From: Liolophura sinensis
Lineage: Eukaryota; Mollusca; Polyplacophora; Chitonida; Chitonidae
Length of the DNA stretch: 64,000 nt
Assembly (NCBI RefSeq): GCF_032854445.1
Contig: NC_088300.1
Coordinates: forward strand, 8,678,001-8,742,000
Reading direction: 5' to 3'
Shown here in pieces: positions 11,617 to 23,332 of the stretch (positions are counted from its first letter, which is position 1; the number at the start of each line of letters is the position of its first letter). Position numbers and translations under genes: made by a program. The notes below the pieces were generated by a model. That model saw only the letters and a list, made by a program, of their open reading frames with translations, had not been told where the DNA came from and made no database searches.

Positions 11617-12800
11617 TACTCCAATTAACACTGTATCACTTTTGAGACGTAGAACGCACTTGATCTCCATCATTTATACGGATATTATAGCTGTGAACAG
11701 TCTACATACATGCGGAAATCAGAATTTGCTACCCCAGAACTAGGCGATACGGCTGTTAATTGGGCCACCTCAATGAAACAGACAGATTCAGCTAAAGAAT
11801 CCCCGCTAGTTGGTCGTGTGATGTTTTGAGAACTGACACATGTATATGGTAACGTGAAATCATGAAGAGAATTTCAGAAGACTTAACCTGTATACTATAA
11901 ATCAGCTAGCTGGAGCCAATAGGTGTCCTCCCGCTAATGTAGCAGTTTAGATTCCTTATATTCAAGCGACTAGCTCTTTCAACGGTAAGGTCACCGGCTC
12001 GAACAAACTCTGGGGCGACAGTTTTACGTCACGATATTCAATTTTTATCTGGCGAAGTGACACATGGCGCATAAGAGAAACATTTTTGTATAAAAATAAT
12101 CAAATAAATACATTTTTACATACATATATACATAGAGCTACGTTATTAGAAACTATACATGCAAACATGAATATCTTATTAGGAACAATATCTCAAGACG
12201 AAATGCGGGGAATCATAATTATATAGAACACAAGTAGAAATCTGCAAATGGAACGTTGGTGAGTAAGTATTTGTCAGCACATTTATATATGGAAAAATAT
12301 TTGAAGATAACCTAGCTAACAGAGGTAAGAGGGCGCATGTATGTCTAAACGCCTTTATGTGAAAAGCACTTTGTTGGAACCTGACACCGAATCTCCAAAA
12401 GTTGGTCAACAAAGACATGCTTGTGATGGATCTGCCGTTACACATGGATCTGCCGTCACGGATGCTACTGTACCAGGCAGCGTCACAGGCATCAATAGGC
12501 CAAACGTTATACCATAAATGTTTCCTGCAAAAGTCCCCGGAACACAATCTCTGTCCAATTATGCTTAAATCTAGGCAATAGATCCTTAGAATCCTTCATC
12601 TCTTGGACTATTGTTCAGAACATGTACTTTGATATTGTTTCAAAATCTTGCTGAATAGCATAACTGTTTTATGAACCAGCCATGTCAGTACTGAATAACT
12701 GTCCACCAATCGCACACAGTGTCGCTGTCGTGAAGAACTAGGTTCCACGAAGTCACCAGAGGTTTTTGATGGATTTTGTTTTATATTTGTTCACATTTTT
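11617..12800. other. Intergenic DNA and likely 3' flank of the GPCR gene
   Basis: Lies downstream of the minus-strand receptor gene, so part may be its 3' untranslated region. A 122-codon minus frame (12179-12547) has no recognised motif. I could not place a clear polyadenylation signal. Confidence 0.35.
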
Positions 12801-14024
12801 TCAGCAATCAGAATTGCTCTTACACAGGCGGCAACATAAGGCTCTAAAAAGTCTGTGCGTTTCTTTTCTGAATGCTGGATTCAGGTAGATATAGATGAAG
12901 GGGTTAATAGCGTTGTTAATGAAGAATGATCTCGTGGCAATGTTATAGACAACCTCCACGCCAACAGTGGCGAACTCCTCCACGTCTGCCACAGTCACTT
13001 GAACGATTTTAGCGATCAGGTACGGCAGAAAACTAATGACGAATGCCAGTGACACTACAAACACAATTTTAGTGGTTTTACCAGCCGCTCCATAAACTTT
13101 AACTGAATGTCTGTTGTGGGAAAATGATCCCAAGTCTGTGTCGACAGATACTTTGCTGACGTCTGCCGACTTTGTGTTCTCTTTTGTGTCTGGCAGCTTG
13201 GCATTTTTGAAGTACTGTTTCTTTGACGATCGAGGAGCCATGCTTGTCGACGTTTCCTCAAGCTCGTGAGATTCTCCTTCTGGCTCCTTGCTGCTCGTTG
13301 CCCTGGGAGATCTTGTCTTTCGGCCACCCCCTCGCTTTCGAATTTCCCGCCAAAGTCTACAGTAGAATATTGCTAACAAGATGACAGTAACTATAAACAC
13401 TAGAAACAGCACGGCATAGTACACGTAAGGGTATACCTTTCCTTTTGCAGAATCATCCACCGAGCACGTAAACCCTGTAAGATCCTTCACACGGGTCGGC
13501 ACCGTGTTTCGACCAAACACGAAAATGGCTGGCAGAGCCAATATGATGGCTACTCCAAGGGTAATGACATTGATGATTTTGGCTTTTTTGTTCGACATCC
13601 GCTTGAAAGGTCGAAACACCTTGTCGTGTCTGTCGATTGCTATAACTATTATAGTCATAGCTGGTGTCAGCAAAGTTGCTGATTGGATGAATCTCATTGT
13701 TTTACATGACGCCGGACTGTTGAACAAATATGGCCTTGTCAGGTCGATGATGTCGAAAGGCATCGCCAGTAAGCACGATAGCAAGTCCAATATAGCCAAC
13801 CAAATGACGAAATAATTCGATGGCGTCTTCTTGAACTTTGCGTAATAAATGTAAAGTGCTACAGAGTTTCCGATCAAGCCGAGTACTATAAGAATAGTGA
13901 GGTAAATTGTCACTGGTAGATGGTGCAGAGCCTTTTCGGCATTTAGAATCTTCAGTAGTGTGTAGTTGTCAGGGTATCTGTCTCCCTCTATTACTCCACT
14001 GTAAACCACCTCCTCTTCCGCCAT
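12801..14024 (-). CDS. Class A (rhodopsin-type) G-protein-coupled receptor, orphan
   Basis: A complete 407-residue intronless receptor that should sit in the plasma membrane and signal through heterotrimeric G proteins; the ligand is unknown. Seen: extracellular N-terminus with an N-glycosylation site (N20-Y-T), TM1 about 37-61 with GN at 52-53, TM2 about 72-92 with LAILD (D80), ECL1 Cys107 and ECL2 Cys187 placed for the usual disulfide, DRH at 131-133 in place of DRY, TM4 about 151-170, TM5 about 198-222, a basic third cytoplasmic loop of about 95 residues, TM6 about 318-340 with SFLP in place of CWxP, TM7 about 357-380 with NPFIY (374-378), helix 8, and C-terminal cysteines (397, 398, 401) suitable for palmitoylation. 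The ATG is preceded in frame by TAG (14037-14039) and has A at -3 and G at +4. TM4 lacks the usual Trp. It could be a peptide-type receptor, but subfamily is inferred only weakly. Confidence 0.95.
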   Translation of the reverse strand: MAEEEVVYSGVIEGDRYPDNYTLLKILNAEKALHHLPVTIYLTILIVLGLIGNSVALYIYYAKFKKTPSNYFVIWLAILDLLSCLLAMPFDIIDLTRPYLFNSPASCKTMRFIQSATLLTPAMTIIVIAIDRHDKVFRPFKRMSNKKAKIINVITLGVAIILALPAIFVFGRNTVPTRVKDLTGFTCSVDDSAKGKVYPYVYYAVLFLVFIVTVILLAIFYCRLWREIRKRGGGRKTRSPRATSSKEPEGESHELEETSTSMAPRSSKKQYFKNAKLPDTKENTKSADVSKVSVDTDLGSFSHNRHSVKVYGAAGKTTKIVFVVSLAFVISFLPYLIAKIVQVTVADVEEFATVGVEVVYNIATRSFFINNAINPFIYIYLNPAFRKETHRLFRALCCRLCKSNSDC

Positions 14025-17000
14025 CTTGAAGATGAACTAACTGACGAACCCTGTCCAAGGTGTTTACATGTAGGCCAAGTTTACATCAGTATTATCCCTA
14101 AACCTGTCAACAAAGAAAGACATCTTATTTAGCGTAAAAAAAAACACAAAAAAATTATTGTAATATAAACCACAGGGCCTACATAAAAGAAAACAGGTAA
14201 GTTCAACACGAGTTGTTCTTGGTAGATAGCCCGTCAAGCTTTTTTGTAATTCATAGTCCTGTATTTGTAAACAAACTAACAGGTACATATAAAGTGGGGG
14301 GGAAACACCTCTCGTGAAATTTTTTTTAGATATTATTTTTCTGACCTATGAGGAGAAATGAGATGACAACTTGATCACCACCGTGTTTTTGTTCCGAGTA
14401 CAAAAGTCAAACACCATTGTACAAATACATCAGATGTATGCATTAATAACTTGTAATATCATCGTTCTGCCCGAGTTGTCATAGAACTGACTTAATTGGC
14501 TATTGTGTGCTGGTCACCCTGTCTACAGCTGTACCGTAATGAACGTAGCCTCATTCACACAGTTTCATTAGCCTGTCTTCACCTAAATGACCTGACCTGT
14601 ATAGTTACAGTCATGGCTAAGCCTTCCATTAATTATGGGCACAGGTACAGCCTAAAGGCGTTACCGTTAAATCAGCCAGTAATGTCCTATCCAGGCCGTC
14701 TGTCTTAATTTACCGGGGTCTTAAAAGATACAAGCGACCTCTGTCGGAAATCCTAACCATTGAGATCACGTGTTCAGGTGCACCTGTACGTCGGTAGATG
14801 TATCAGATACCTGACAAAGGTTGGTAGTTTTCCCCAAGTTTCTAAATTCATAATCCACATTTTAGAATGACGTCTAATACAAATTAAGTGTTTTACTATT
14901 TTGTATGACCAGTTCTTTCTATTGTCATTCTTAAGATATCTGATGAAACCAACATCGAGGCAGCCGTTGTGAGCTCAAGTAAGAGACACACTAACCAACA
15001 TCAATGTCAACTATATTACCATGCATGTCCGCCGTTAGTTTGCTGAATATTCCGTGAGAATAGTACATAAGAGGGAACGCGATGTTCTTCAGGACTTTCT
15101 ACACTACATACCATGCTTCATCTGGCCTGATTGTGCAACGTGTGGATGAACTAAAAGTGTATATATGATTAGGTTACAAATAACACAGCAAACAACCTTA
15201 ACAGTGTGCCTGATAAGCTAATCAACAGAGCTCACTATGCGGTTTAGGCAACTATGTACCTCATTGCTAAATTCTGATATAGGCTTCACCGATAGATTTT
15301 CGAGAAATTTGTCAAGTTTGGTTCTTTGCGTATCTTTGACTGGCTTACTTTGACATTTACAGCCTAAAATCTACTTAAAGTTGACCTAAATGTATATTCG
15401 ATCGAGAAACTTCAATGTAGGGTAAACTTAATTAAGTGTGTTACGTAATTCAATAAGGAAATAAGCACGTGGCCGCAGATGAGATGTTTCCTGTTGATTT
15501 CAAGTGCCAGCAAAGTCTAATAAAGAACTGGCAAAACCCAAGTCTACATCGGAATGATTTTAATAAAGATTTTGTGTGCAAATAAGTTCACAATTAATCA
15601 ACTTTCTATACATATAATAAGTAAAAGAATTGGAGCATATCGTTCCATTTACGATAATATGATAGTTAGGAGGTTAACAAACACGGGGAACTCACAAGAG
15701 TTACATCATGCACTGTTATGTGGTTCCATAGTAGGCTCTCGTTAACTTGGGCAGCATATTGATATGGATATCCCAGAATTTCTAAGAAAAAAAATTAATA
15801 AAAAATTAAAACTTAAAAGAAACAAACAAAAGAAAAAAACAGTGATCACATTTTTTCTTTCTTGATGATCAGTTCTTAGAAGAGTCTTGACCACTGTTTC
15901 TTTCTGCATCGGTCAGTAATGATGTTAAGACAGTTATGTGTGACTTACCTATAACAATGCTAAACTGTATTATTTGTCCGTAATGTAATTTTCGTGTAAG
16001 GGCTCAAACTGTATCCTAGTGTGTGTTTCGTGTGAATTATGGCGAAGCAAGGTATAAATGGGGCCTATATCAAAAACCGAAATCTGACGCTACCAAAAGG
16101 TCACGAATTATTTGGACAAATACAAACCAGAGCATTTTATCCTCAGAACTGTAAATTATCAACACACACGATCCACACAAAGCTACTCACCATTACTTCT
16201 ATACACAGATAAACGTAGTGAAATAAAGCCTTTGTCGTTTTGTACAACTGTCCGATGAAATGAACCGTCGCGAAACGATTACCATAACAACTGATATTTT
16301 CCACTGATAATCCACAATACCCACCTTGAAATGCCACAAATTTATAACTGAAATGTGTTTCTGGTCTCAAATATATACACAATATATTACCCTTATACAA
16401 CTTACAATCTGATTGGTTGAGCACGCACGATGTTACAAAGTGATAGGCTGGCAATACTACACGCGCCTTCTCAGTGAGATCCGTGAGGTGAATGAAATAT
16501 CCAAGCAGGAAGAAAAATCGAAGAAAGGACATATACGTAACTATATATACATAATGTGTCCTCTAAACTCCGGTCAAGACAATTTTTCCAAAGTGTGGTC
16601 CAGATTAGGTGCAGCCACAAGTGCATTTCCGCACAGCTACATATAACTCCATCATATCCTATAAAGGCTGCGGCTAATTTACTTTACAGTATAATCGGAA
16701 GAGGGATTGTTTAATGTGGGCATACATATGTGGTTCCTGTTAAACACGTCATGGGTTTTGTTTTCCTGATGGACATAAAAACGATCCTAAAAGCCCCAAT
16801 CGTGCACCACGACGCCAACCACGACGCCAAACCACGTTTTACAGACTTTGTGCATTGCAGACACACATCCAGGTAACCACAGGCTTAGTAAGTTAAACAT
16901 AAAGAAAATATCTAGCGCATAATATCTGTTGATTTGCCGTTTCAATACTTTCATGCGAATTTAAATGAAGATGAAGGTTAAATCATCTGAAAACGTGTTA

Positions 17001-18027
17001 CAAGATACTAGTGTGTGCGTGCGTGGTTTTAAGATGTAAACGATAATTCAACACACATATTTGTTCGGAGGCTGGATAAGTCATAAAGCGCAAAGACATC
17101 AGCAGCGGATATAGTACAGTTTGCATATTCCCTATATGACTTATGCATGTAGATGCTGTATCACGTTGGGTCATAGTCTCTAAACATGTGTCATAACGTT
17201 TGAGATTGTACATGTAATACTCTTGTGCCTCGTAACCTTAATTAACAAATTTCAGCATTGTTGATTAGGGTGGTAATAGGCCTCTCCTCAGCAGGAATAC
17301 CATATTATATAATTGCGAAATGAGAAATATCATCACATACCATGGAACTGGTATATGACCATCCCAAACCTGTGAGAAGGTTTAATTGTGTAGTATTTAA
17401 GCCTTTGAAACAGCTAATAGTACACGGAGGTGCATTCATCGTAATATCAGCAGTCATGACAGTAGTGACACAGCTTATATAGCCTGGAAACAGAGAGCTA
17501 TGAAACTGAATAAAAAAATCAGTAGTCATTTCGTTTTTTCCATTATTCACTTGGTCGCTTTAGACATGTGATTATAAAGAGAGGCAAATAATTAAAGGTG
17601 CCCATATTCAGAGGATCTATTACCTATGTAGACCGGAGCTGATTTTATCATGTTGCTGACACTTCTGGTTACTGAGTGTTTTCAAACTACTGTATGTAAA
17701 ACGATTTCTTTAGCGCTTTACATATATTTAGGGTCAAAACGGACAAGTTGCACCGGGTCTTTACACTCTGCCGGTCATTTTATCACTACTATCTGGTGTA
17801 TATATAACTCACTGGTGTGCATCAGTGAAAGTCCATAATATAAAACATAACACAGGCCAATGAAAGGGTAGTGCCCCGTTATCCTAGTTATCAATCTTGA
17901 TGAAGCTAAGATACCCAGTCTTGCATAACTAAGCCCTTTACAAGGGATGATGTGACATTTTAACCAATTAGATGTTCGAATTTTTTTTCCTGATCCAGTT
18001 TGTAGTGCGTTAAACACACACGAAAAA
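14025..18027. other. Long unique stretch without identified gene
   Basis: The first part is the 5' flank of the receptor gene. A-rich low-complexity sequence lies at 15785-15840. A 129-codon minus frame (16143-16532) begins with a hydrophobic stretch (FLRFFFLLGYFI) that could be a signal peptide or a membrane segment, but no family is recognised and I do not call it a gene. A short 'ccacgacgccaa' duplication is at about 16806-16835. Confidence 0.35.
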
Positions 18028-18032
18028 TTATT

Positions 18033-18126
<94 letters not shown>
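18028..18126. repeat. Compound microsatellite (TTA)n(TA)n
   Basis: About seven ATT/TTA triplets followed by about 39 TA dinucleotides. Length in the source assembly may be unreliable, as is typical for such tracts. Confidence 0.97.
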
Positions 18127-18129
<3 letters not shown>

Positions 18130-18132
18130 TGG

Positions 18133-18195
18133 CACCATATACTACAGCCACCATATACTACAGCCACCATTTACTATAGGCACCATACTATTGAC
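18133..18195. repeat. 16-bp tandem repeat, four copies
   Basis: 'caccatatactacagc' occurs twice perfectly, then as 'caccatttactatagg' and 'caccatactattgac'. It lies seven bases after the TA microsatellite. Confidence 0.9.
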
Positions 18196-19879
18196 ACAAT
18201 GTCAAGGGCCTCCCTGAACGTGCTCTTGACAGAATAGGAGCCATTAACCTCAACCCCCAATCCCACATACCTGTGTGTATGTATATCAGCCATTGGACAA
18301 ACAAACGCATTTTAGCGCACAGCCTTACTTACAGGTATTTGTTCATGGAGTGTTGCAGATTTGTATAGTCTATGCATATAGTGACAGCACAGTTTTATTT
18401 TTAGTTTTTGAAGTTCCAGATCTTTGTCTTATACCAGACAGTTTTTTGTACCATAAGACGCCTACTGTAACATGGCGGGTATGGCATCTGCAAGATGAAC
18501 ACTCGAAAGTCAATGCAATCCCAAATAATTCCAGCTAAGCTAATACGCTTCCTATTGTTGCCTGAAGACGTCCATAACGATTGACAGCTACATGTACGCT
18601 ATCCGTAATTCTTGTAAACTGTTCTGGACACGGTCAGGAAGGCTAGTTCAGTAAGATGATAGTCGCTCGCTTATTCCACATGCAGACAGAAGACTATACC
18701 TGTTCACATGACTGTCACAGAGAAACCATCTCCGATTAATTCATGGTTAGTTCAAGGAAGCTTGTCTCTATTTCCTGTTTGGCCCATACATAATTTACAT
18801 GTACCTCTAATTTATCTTACCTGTTGACTATAGGTCCGGTATCTAAACCAGTGTAACACAGACCAATCACAACAATGACGCTCACCAGAAGGCTCAGTGT
18901 CTTTATTCAAGCCCAGGGGTCGAGCACTCCAGATTTAGATGACATGTATAAGTGGTTCTGGATAATATAACCCTGGTGCCACAACACCGGTATATGTGCG
19001 TCCATAACCAAGGACACCCCTCCACGGTGTGAGCCGTAGACTGGGGCATATCCAATGAGAAATTAGTCTTATACGTGTACTATCGATAGAGCGTACATGG
19101 CTTCTGTCGCACCTGTTCCGCCACTGACCAATGACATCGACAGTTTATCTGTCACCGGACACATACGTTATGATATTTATCAGTCAAATTCATCATTACC
19201 CTGAGCAATAACAAACATTATATGCATCAAACAAGTCCCAAATCTTCCTTTGGGCCCAGGCTTCAAACGAAAATGGTGGTAGTTAGCAACAGTATAAGAC
19301 AGGCTAGTCAACACACATACATTTTCTGATTGTTCATTCTCACTTACTCACGCATACATATGCACTCTTATAGACTCTTAGATTTAAAATTCATGTACAA
19401 GTTGTCTTGCGTTCATATCAGTGTCAAGTATCAATCGATCATGAATTGCTATCATCCAGTTTTGAAAGCTCTCAGAAGAACGAGTTCAAATAACCAGACG
19501 TAGTGTTACATGTCCCTAACTCTCAAACAGCGGACGCCGAGTGGCTGTCGTCAGTGGACATATGAACCGCCGTACATGCGCATAACATTTTTCCTCAAGT
19601 GAGCTTCAGCTTGACTAATGAGAAATGTGGATTGGAACAAAATGTCCTTGTGCTCACAACAATAGGATAATTGCAAACTGCAAACAGAAAATGGATCGAG
19701 CGGGTTAAGGTACAACAAATTAAAATCTGTATGTAGGAGAACAACAATGAGCAATCTGTGTGTGATACACTAGTCTAAGAAATGCATTCTCCTTCGTAGA
19801 ACACAATGACATTTACAAGAAGAAAATTACTTCCAGATTACTTATTGTGAGAATGCTGCTTGAGGATTCTGTTGAAATT
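18196..19879. other. Unique sequence without identified gene
   Basis: No gene, RNA or known repeat recognised. Short open frames only. Confidence 0.35.
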
Positions 19880-20240
19880 GTTCATTGGTAGATAACTCTT
19901 CAGTTGTTAAACTCGTGAGCTTGTCTGGATGTAGACGACTCTTCCGTTATTAAACTCGCGAAGTCGTCTGGATGTAGATAATTCTTCAGTTGTTAAACTC
20001 GTGAGGTTGCCTGGATTAAGATGACTCTTCAGTTGTTAAATTCGTAAGGTTAGCCGGATGTAGATGACTCTTCAGTTGTTAAACTCGTGAGGTTACCTAG
20101 ATGTAGATGACTCTTCAGTTGTTAAACTCGTGAGCTTGTCTAAGAGTAGATGTCTCAGTGAGCTTGTCTAAGTGTAAATATCCTTTCAGTTGTTAACCCC
20201 GAGAGCCTGTCTAAATGTAGATGTCTCTTCAATTGTTAAC
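19880..20240. repeat. 43-bp minisatellite, left part
   Basis: Units 'actcttcagttgttaaactc' followed by 'gtgagcttgtctggatgtag', starts 43 bp apart (19895, 19938). About eight units before a SINE interrupts the array. Confidence 0.93.
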
Positions 20241-20241
20241 C

Positions 20242-20470
20242 GGGGCTTCCGTGGTTCAGTTGGTTAGCACGCTAGCGCAGCGTAATGACCCAAAAGCCTC
20301 TGATCAATGCGGTCGGTGTGAGTTCAAGCCCAGCTCATGCTGGCTTCCTCTTCGGCCGTACGTGGGAAGGTGTTCCAGCAGCCTGCGGATGGTTGTGGGT
20401 TTCCCCCGGACTCTGCCGTAATGCTGGCCGCCGTCTTATAAGTGAAATATTAGTATAATATAAAAACTAA
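20242..20470 (+). mobile_element. Near full-length tRNA-derived SINE (family A)
   Basis: The head is tRNA-like: an A-box-like 'gtggttcagttggttagc' near 20251 and a B-box-like 'gtgtgagttcaagcc' near 20317, then the family A body ('ctggcttcctcttcggccg', 'tgcggatggttgtgggttt', 'atgctggccgccgtc', 'ataagtgaaatatt') and an A/T-rich end. It interrupts the 43-bp array, whose units resume at about 20471. The body is shortened near the 3' end relative to the copy at 49838. A clean target-site duplication was not found. Confidence 0.93.
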
Positions 20471-20580
20471 GAGAGCTTGTCTAAGTGTAGATGTCTCTTC
20501 AATTGTTAACTCCGTGAGCTTGTCTATGTGTAGATGTCTCTTCCATTGTTAACCTCGTGAGCTTGCCTACATATAGATGA
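20471..20580. repeat. 43-bp minisatellite, right part
   Basis: Continuation of the array at 19880-20240 ('gagcttgtctaagtgtag', 'atgtctcttcaattgttaac'), about 2.5 units, separated only by the inserted SINE. Confidence 0.9.
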
Positions 20581-21374
20581 ACTCACAGTGATTTAACCAT
20601 TTTTTAATAATACAGAAATGACTGACTGCATAAGGTACCGATTTCAAGTTCATGTTACGTGAAGTTACAGTTAAAAAATGCAGAGACACTAGAAAGTATA
20701 CACGTATATAGACCGCATTCAATATCTGTATTATTTCTAATTTGATTAATAAGGCAATGAGTAAAAACATTCCACTTGTCCATAGTGGTCAATACAATTT
20801 GCATATATATTCATAAATAACCTTCCTATTGTCGTAAAAACGCGCATAAGTACAAGCACCGAGAAAAAAAGTAGTGTTCATCATCTGAAAACAAAGAGCA
20901 AAAGGCGTACCTCTGATTTGGATTGCAAAGGATACACATTCCTTACCTGTATTTTCACACCTGGGCTTATACGCAGCCAGTGACATGGCATAAAGATAGG
21001 TTCACAGTCTATCTCGCATGCTTTATTTAATCAAGGCTACTGTTCACTGAAGTGTACGTACATTGTCAGGGATGTGATGTCCGGAGGCTTGATTAAACAT
21101 CTGCACAGTAATGACTCTAACCCAGCCGCACGATGGTATAGGACAAGTGAGTGATCCATCATAAGATAGTCACCTCTTACCTTCATGTTAATAATACATC
21201 TCCATCAATACAATCTTTAAAAGAGAAAAGTAACCAACATCACAACAGCCAGATAAATGTAAATGATAGTCAAACAATTAAGCGGAAGAGGATATGGGAA
21301 ATAGCTACATGACACAAAAGTTGGCGAAATTTGAAAGGAAGGTCAAGGGAAAAGTATGAGAAGTTCTGAGCGAA
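20581..21374. other. Unique sequence without identified gene
   Basis: Nothing recognised. Two minus-strand frames of 65-67 codons have no motif. Confidence 0.35.
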
Positions 21375-21446
21375 TTTCTCTAGGTAACACGTTTCTCTAG
21401 GTAACACGTTTCTCTAGGTAACACGTTTCTCTAGGTAACACGTTTC
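21375..21446. repeat. 17-bp tandem repeat, four copies
   Basis: 'tttctctaggtaacacg' is repeated four times without mismatch, followed by a partial unit. Confidence 0.97.
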
Positions 21447-22463
21447 AGAATGTTTTTGATGGGAAGGAAGACGTATGACTGCTGACGTATGCAGCAGTTG
21501 TGATATCTAATTATCTAATGTGACAAACATTACTGAAGCTTTCAGCCGTTTGTACATCCAGCACACAGTATGTTCCTCATCATTCCAAGTCTAACAGTCA
21601 GTACACATGTACTAACACAAGTGGTTATTTCACTTCTTGGTCAAGGGTCGAATATAAGGGGCCTGATCATTCTTCTCCCTTACGCCACCCCACTCCCTTT
21701 CCACCACATCCAAGGAATTTGTCCCCGTCTGTAGACTATAACCCTCGTTGCTTTTATCCACCTTGAGGTTTACATCTTTTAGGGAAAGTTATTCTCATTA
21801 CAATCGAAATAATACATGTCAACATTTGTCACACAACATTCAGTTGTGTGAAAAGCAAATTAGCGGGGTGTTTTATTTCGAAGTACATCGTCGCAAAGTT
21901 TAAACATCTGCTAAGAACATGTACACAAAGGCCGAATGTATGATGCGTTTCTTTGTCATAACATTCTACTGCATTTCTGTAGTAAATCTGCCTAAAACCT
22001 TGGAACATCCCAGAGTTCGGTGTAAGCACTAAAACAGCAGCTCAATCCATATATTTGGACCCCTGCACTGTATGTTACTTGCCAAAAGGCCAATTCACAT
22101 CCAGGCTCATAAGAGTCATATCCAACACTGCCATAAATGCAAGTAACCAGACAACAATCCATCAAACAAATACATCTCACGAATATTTACAAATGTAAGC
22201 TGATGGCACGTAATACGGAAGGGATCGTAAACAGTTTACAGACAAAAATGCAATGGACGAACCTATGATATAAAGAGCACATTGCAGCGCGTATATTCCA
22301 CGCATGGCATTTTCTTTATATATATTTTAATTATACAGCTTAACTACAAAAATAATCTCAGTGAAGACTTAATTGCCACATGGTGCACGATATCATCACC
22401 ACAAGGTATCGGTAAGCAAACTAAGCTGCCAAGCGGTATCTAAACCAGGTGAGTTATAAATAT

Positions 22464-22466
<3 letters not shown>
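21447..22466. other. Unique sequence without identified gene
   Basis: Short open frames only, with no recognised gene or repeat. Confidence 0.35.

Positions 22467-22552
<86 letters not shown>
22467..22552. repeat. (AT)n microsatellite
   Basis: An uninterrupted AT dinucleotide tract of about 43 repeats. Confidence 0.97.
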
Positions 22553-22556
<4 letters not shown>

Positions 22557-23332
22557 ACATAATAATCGCTAATGGAAAATGTTATTGTAAAGCTCCTAAG
22601 ACTTGCTTTCTTACCACGCAGTAGTGTTTGTTTTCTCTTCAGTAGCATACTCTAGGACCCTAAAGAGGATCGTGAAGTGCCGTTTTCCTGTGGGTACCGA
22701 TGACAACAGCTCCATACGTGTCCAGGTCAAACCATGTTCTCGGTCATGGGGACATTTGCACATGTCTAACTGACACAGGGAGGGTTAGACTAATCTAAAT
22801 GAGAAGTTAAGTCAGTTTCACCAGTTTAGCCTTATTGTACACAAAACTTCGAGTTAAGTTAGGTTCGTAAAGATTCTCTTTCGAAAGACCAGTCGATGTA
22901 TATCTGATGAAATAGGAACTTGTGGTTATGCACATAAACCTTGTGACCTAAGCCAAATCTGCGTTATGGACAGGCACAAGAGCCACAGATAAAGATAAAT
23001 TGTCGGTAAATTCACCGAGGCAAATAGTTTCTGTCGTCACAGATAACATCTTTGCTGTCTTTTGTCTACTGTCGTTTTTGTCTGCCTGTGCTTTTTAAAC
23101 TTCAATTATACTTTATTCGTAATCCTATTTGGCACGCGCATAAATTAGCAGAGAAGATGGATTGGAAGGTGTACAGTCATCGAAGCAAGGCGAAATGAGC
23201 CTAATGAGAGACACTAGGCGCTATTTTTTTGGTCGTTTATAACAAACACCTTGCCACAGGTATTCTGTCTTTAGACGTAAATAGATGCACTTTACGTCGG
23301 GGAAAGTGTCCAGCATTTGACGCGGTGAGCTG
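22553..23332. other. Unique sequence without identified gene
   Basis: Nothing recognised. Confidence 0.35.

Noticed and set aside
13055-13815. Secondary frames over GPCR 1 (90 codons minus, 103 codons plus)
   Set aside because: Shadows of the receptor gene in other frames. The receptor frame has all seven membrane segments and conserved motifs.
16143-16532. 129-codon frame with a hydrophobic N-terminus
   Set aside because: Could be a secreted protein, but no family match by eye, and the TATA-like sequence lies too close to the ATG to support a promoter.
17775-18170. Frames with long poly(IY) runs
   Set aside because: These are translations of the TA microsatellite; the same applies at 22463-22648.
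20242-20330. Possible tRNA gene
   Set aside because: It has A- and B-box-like words but is the head of a SINE with the family body and A/T-rich end. The same holds at 49838.
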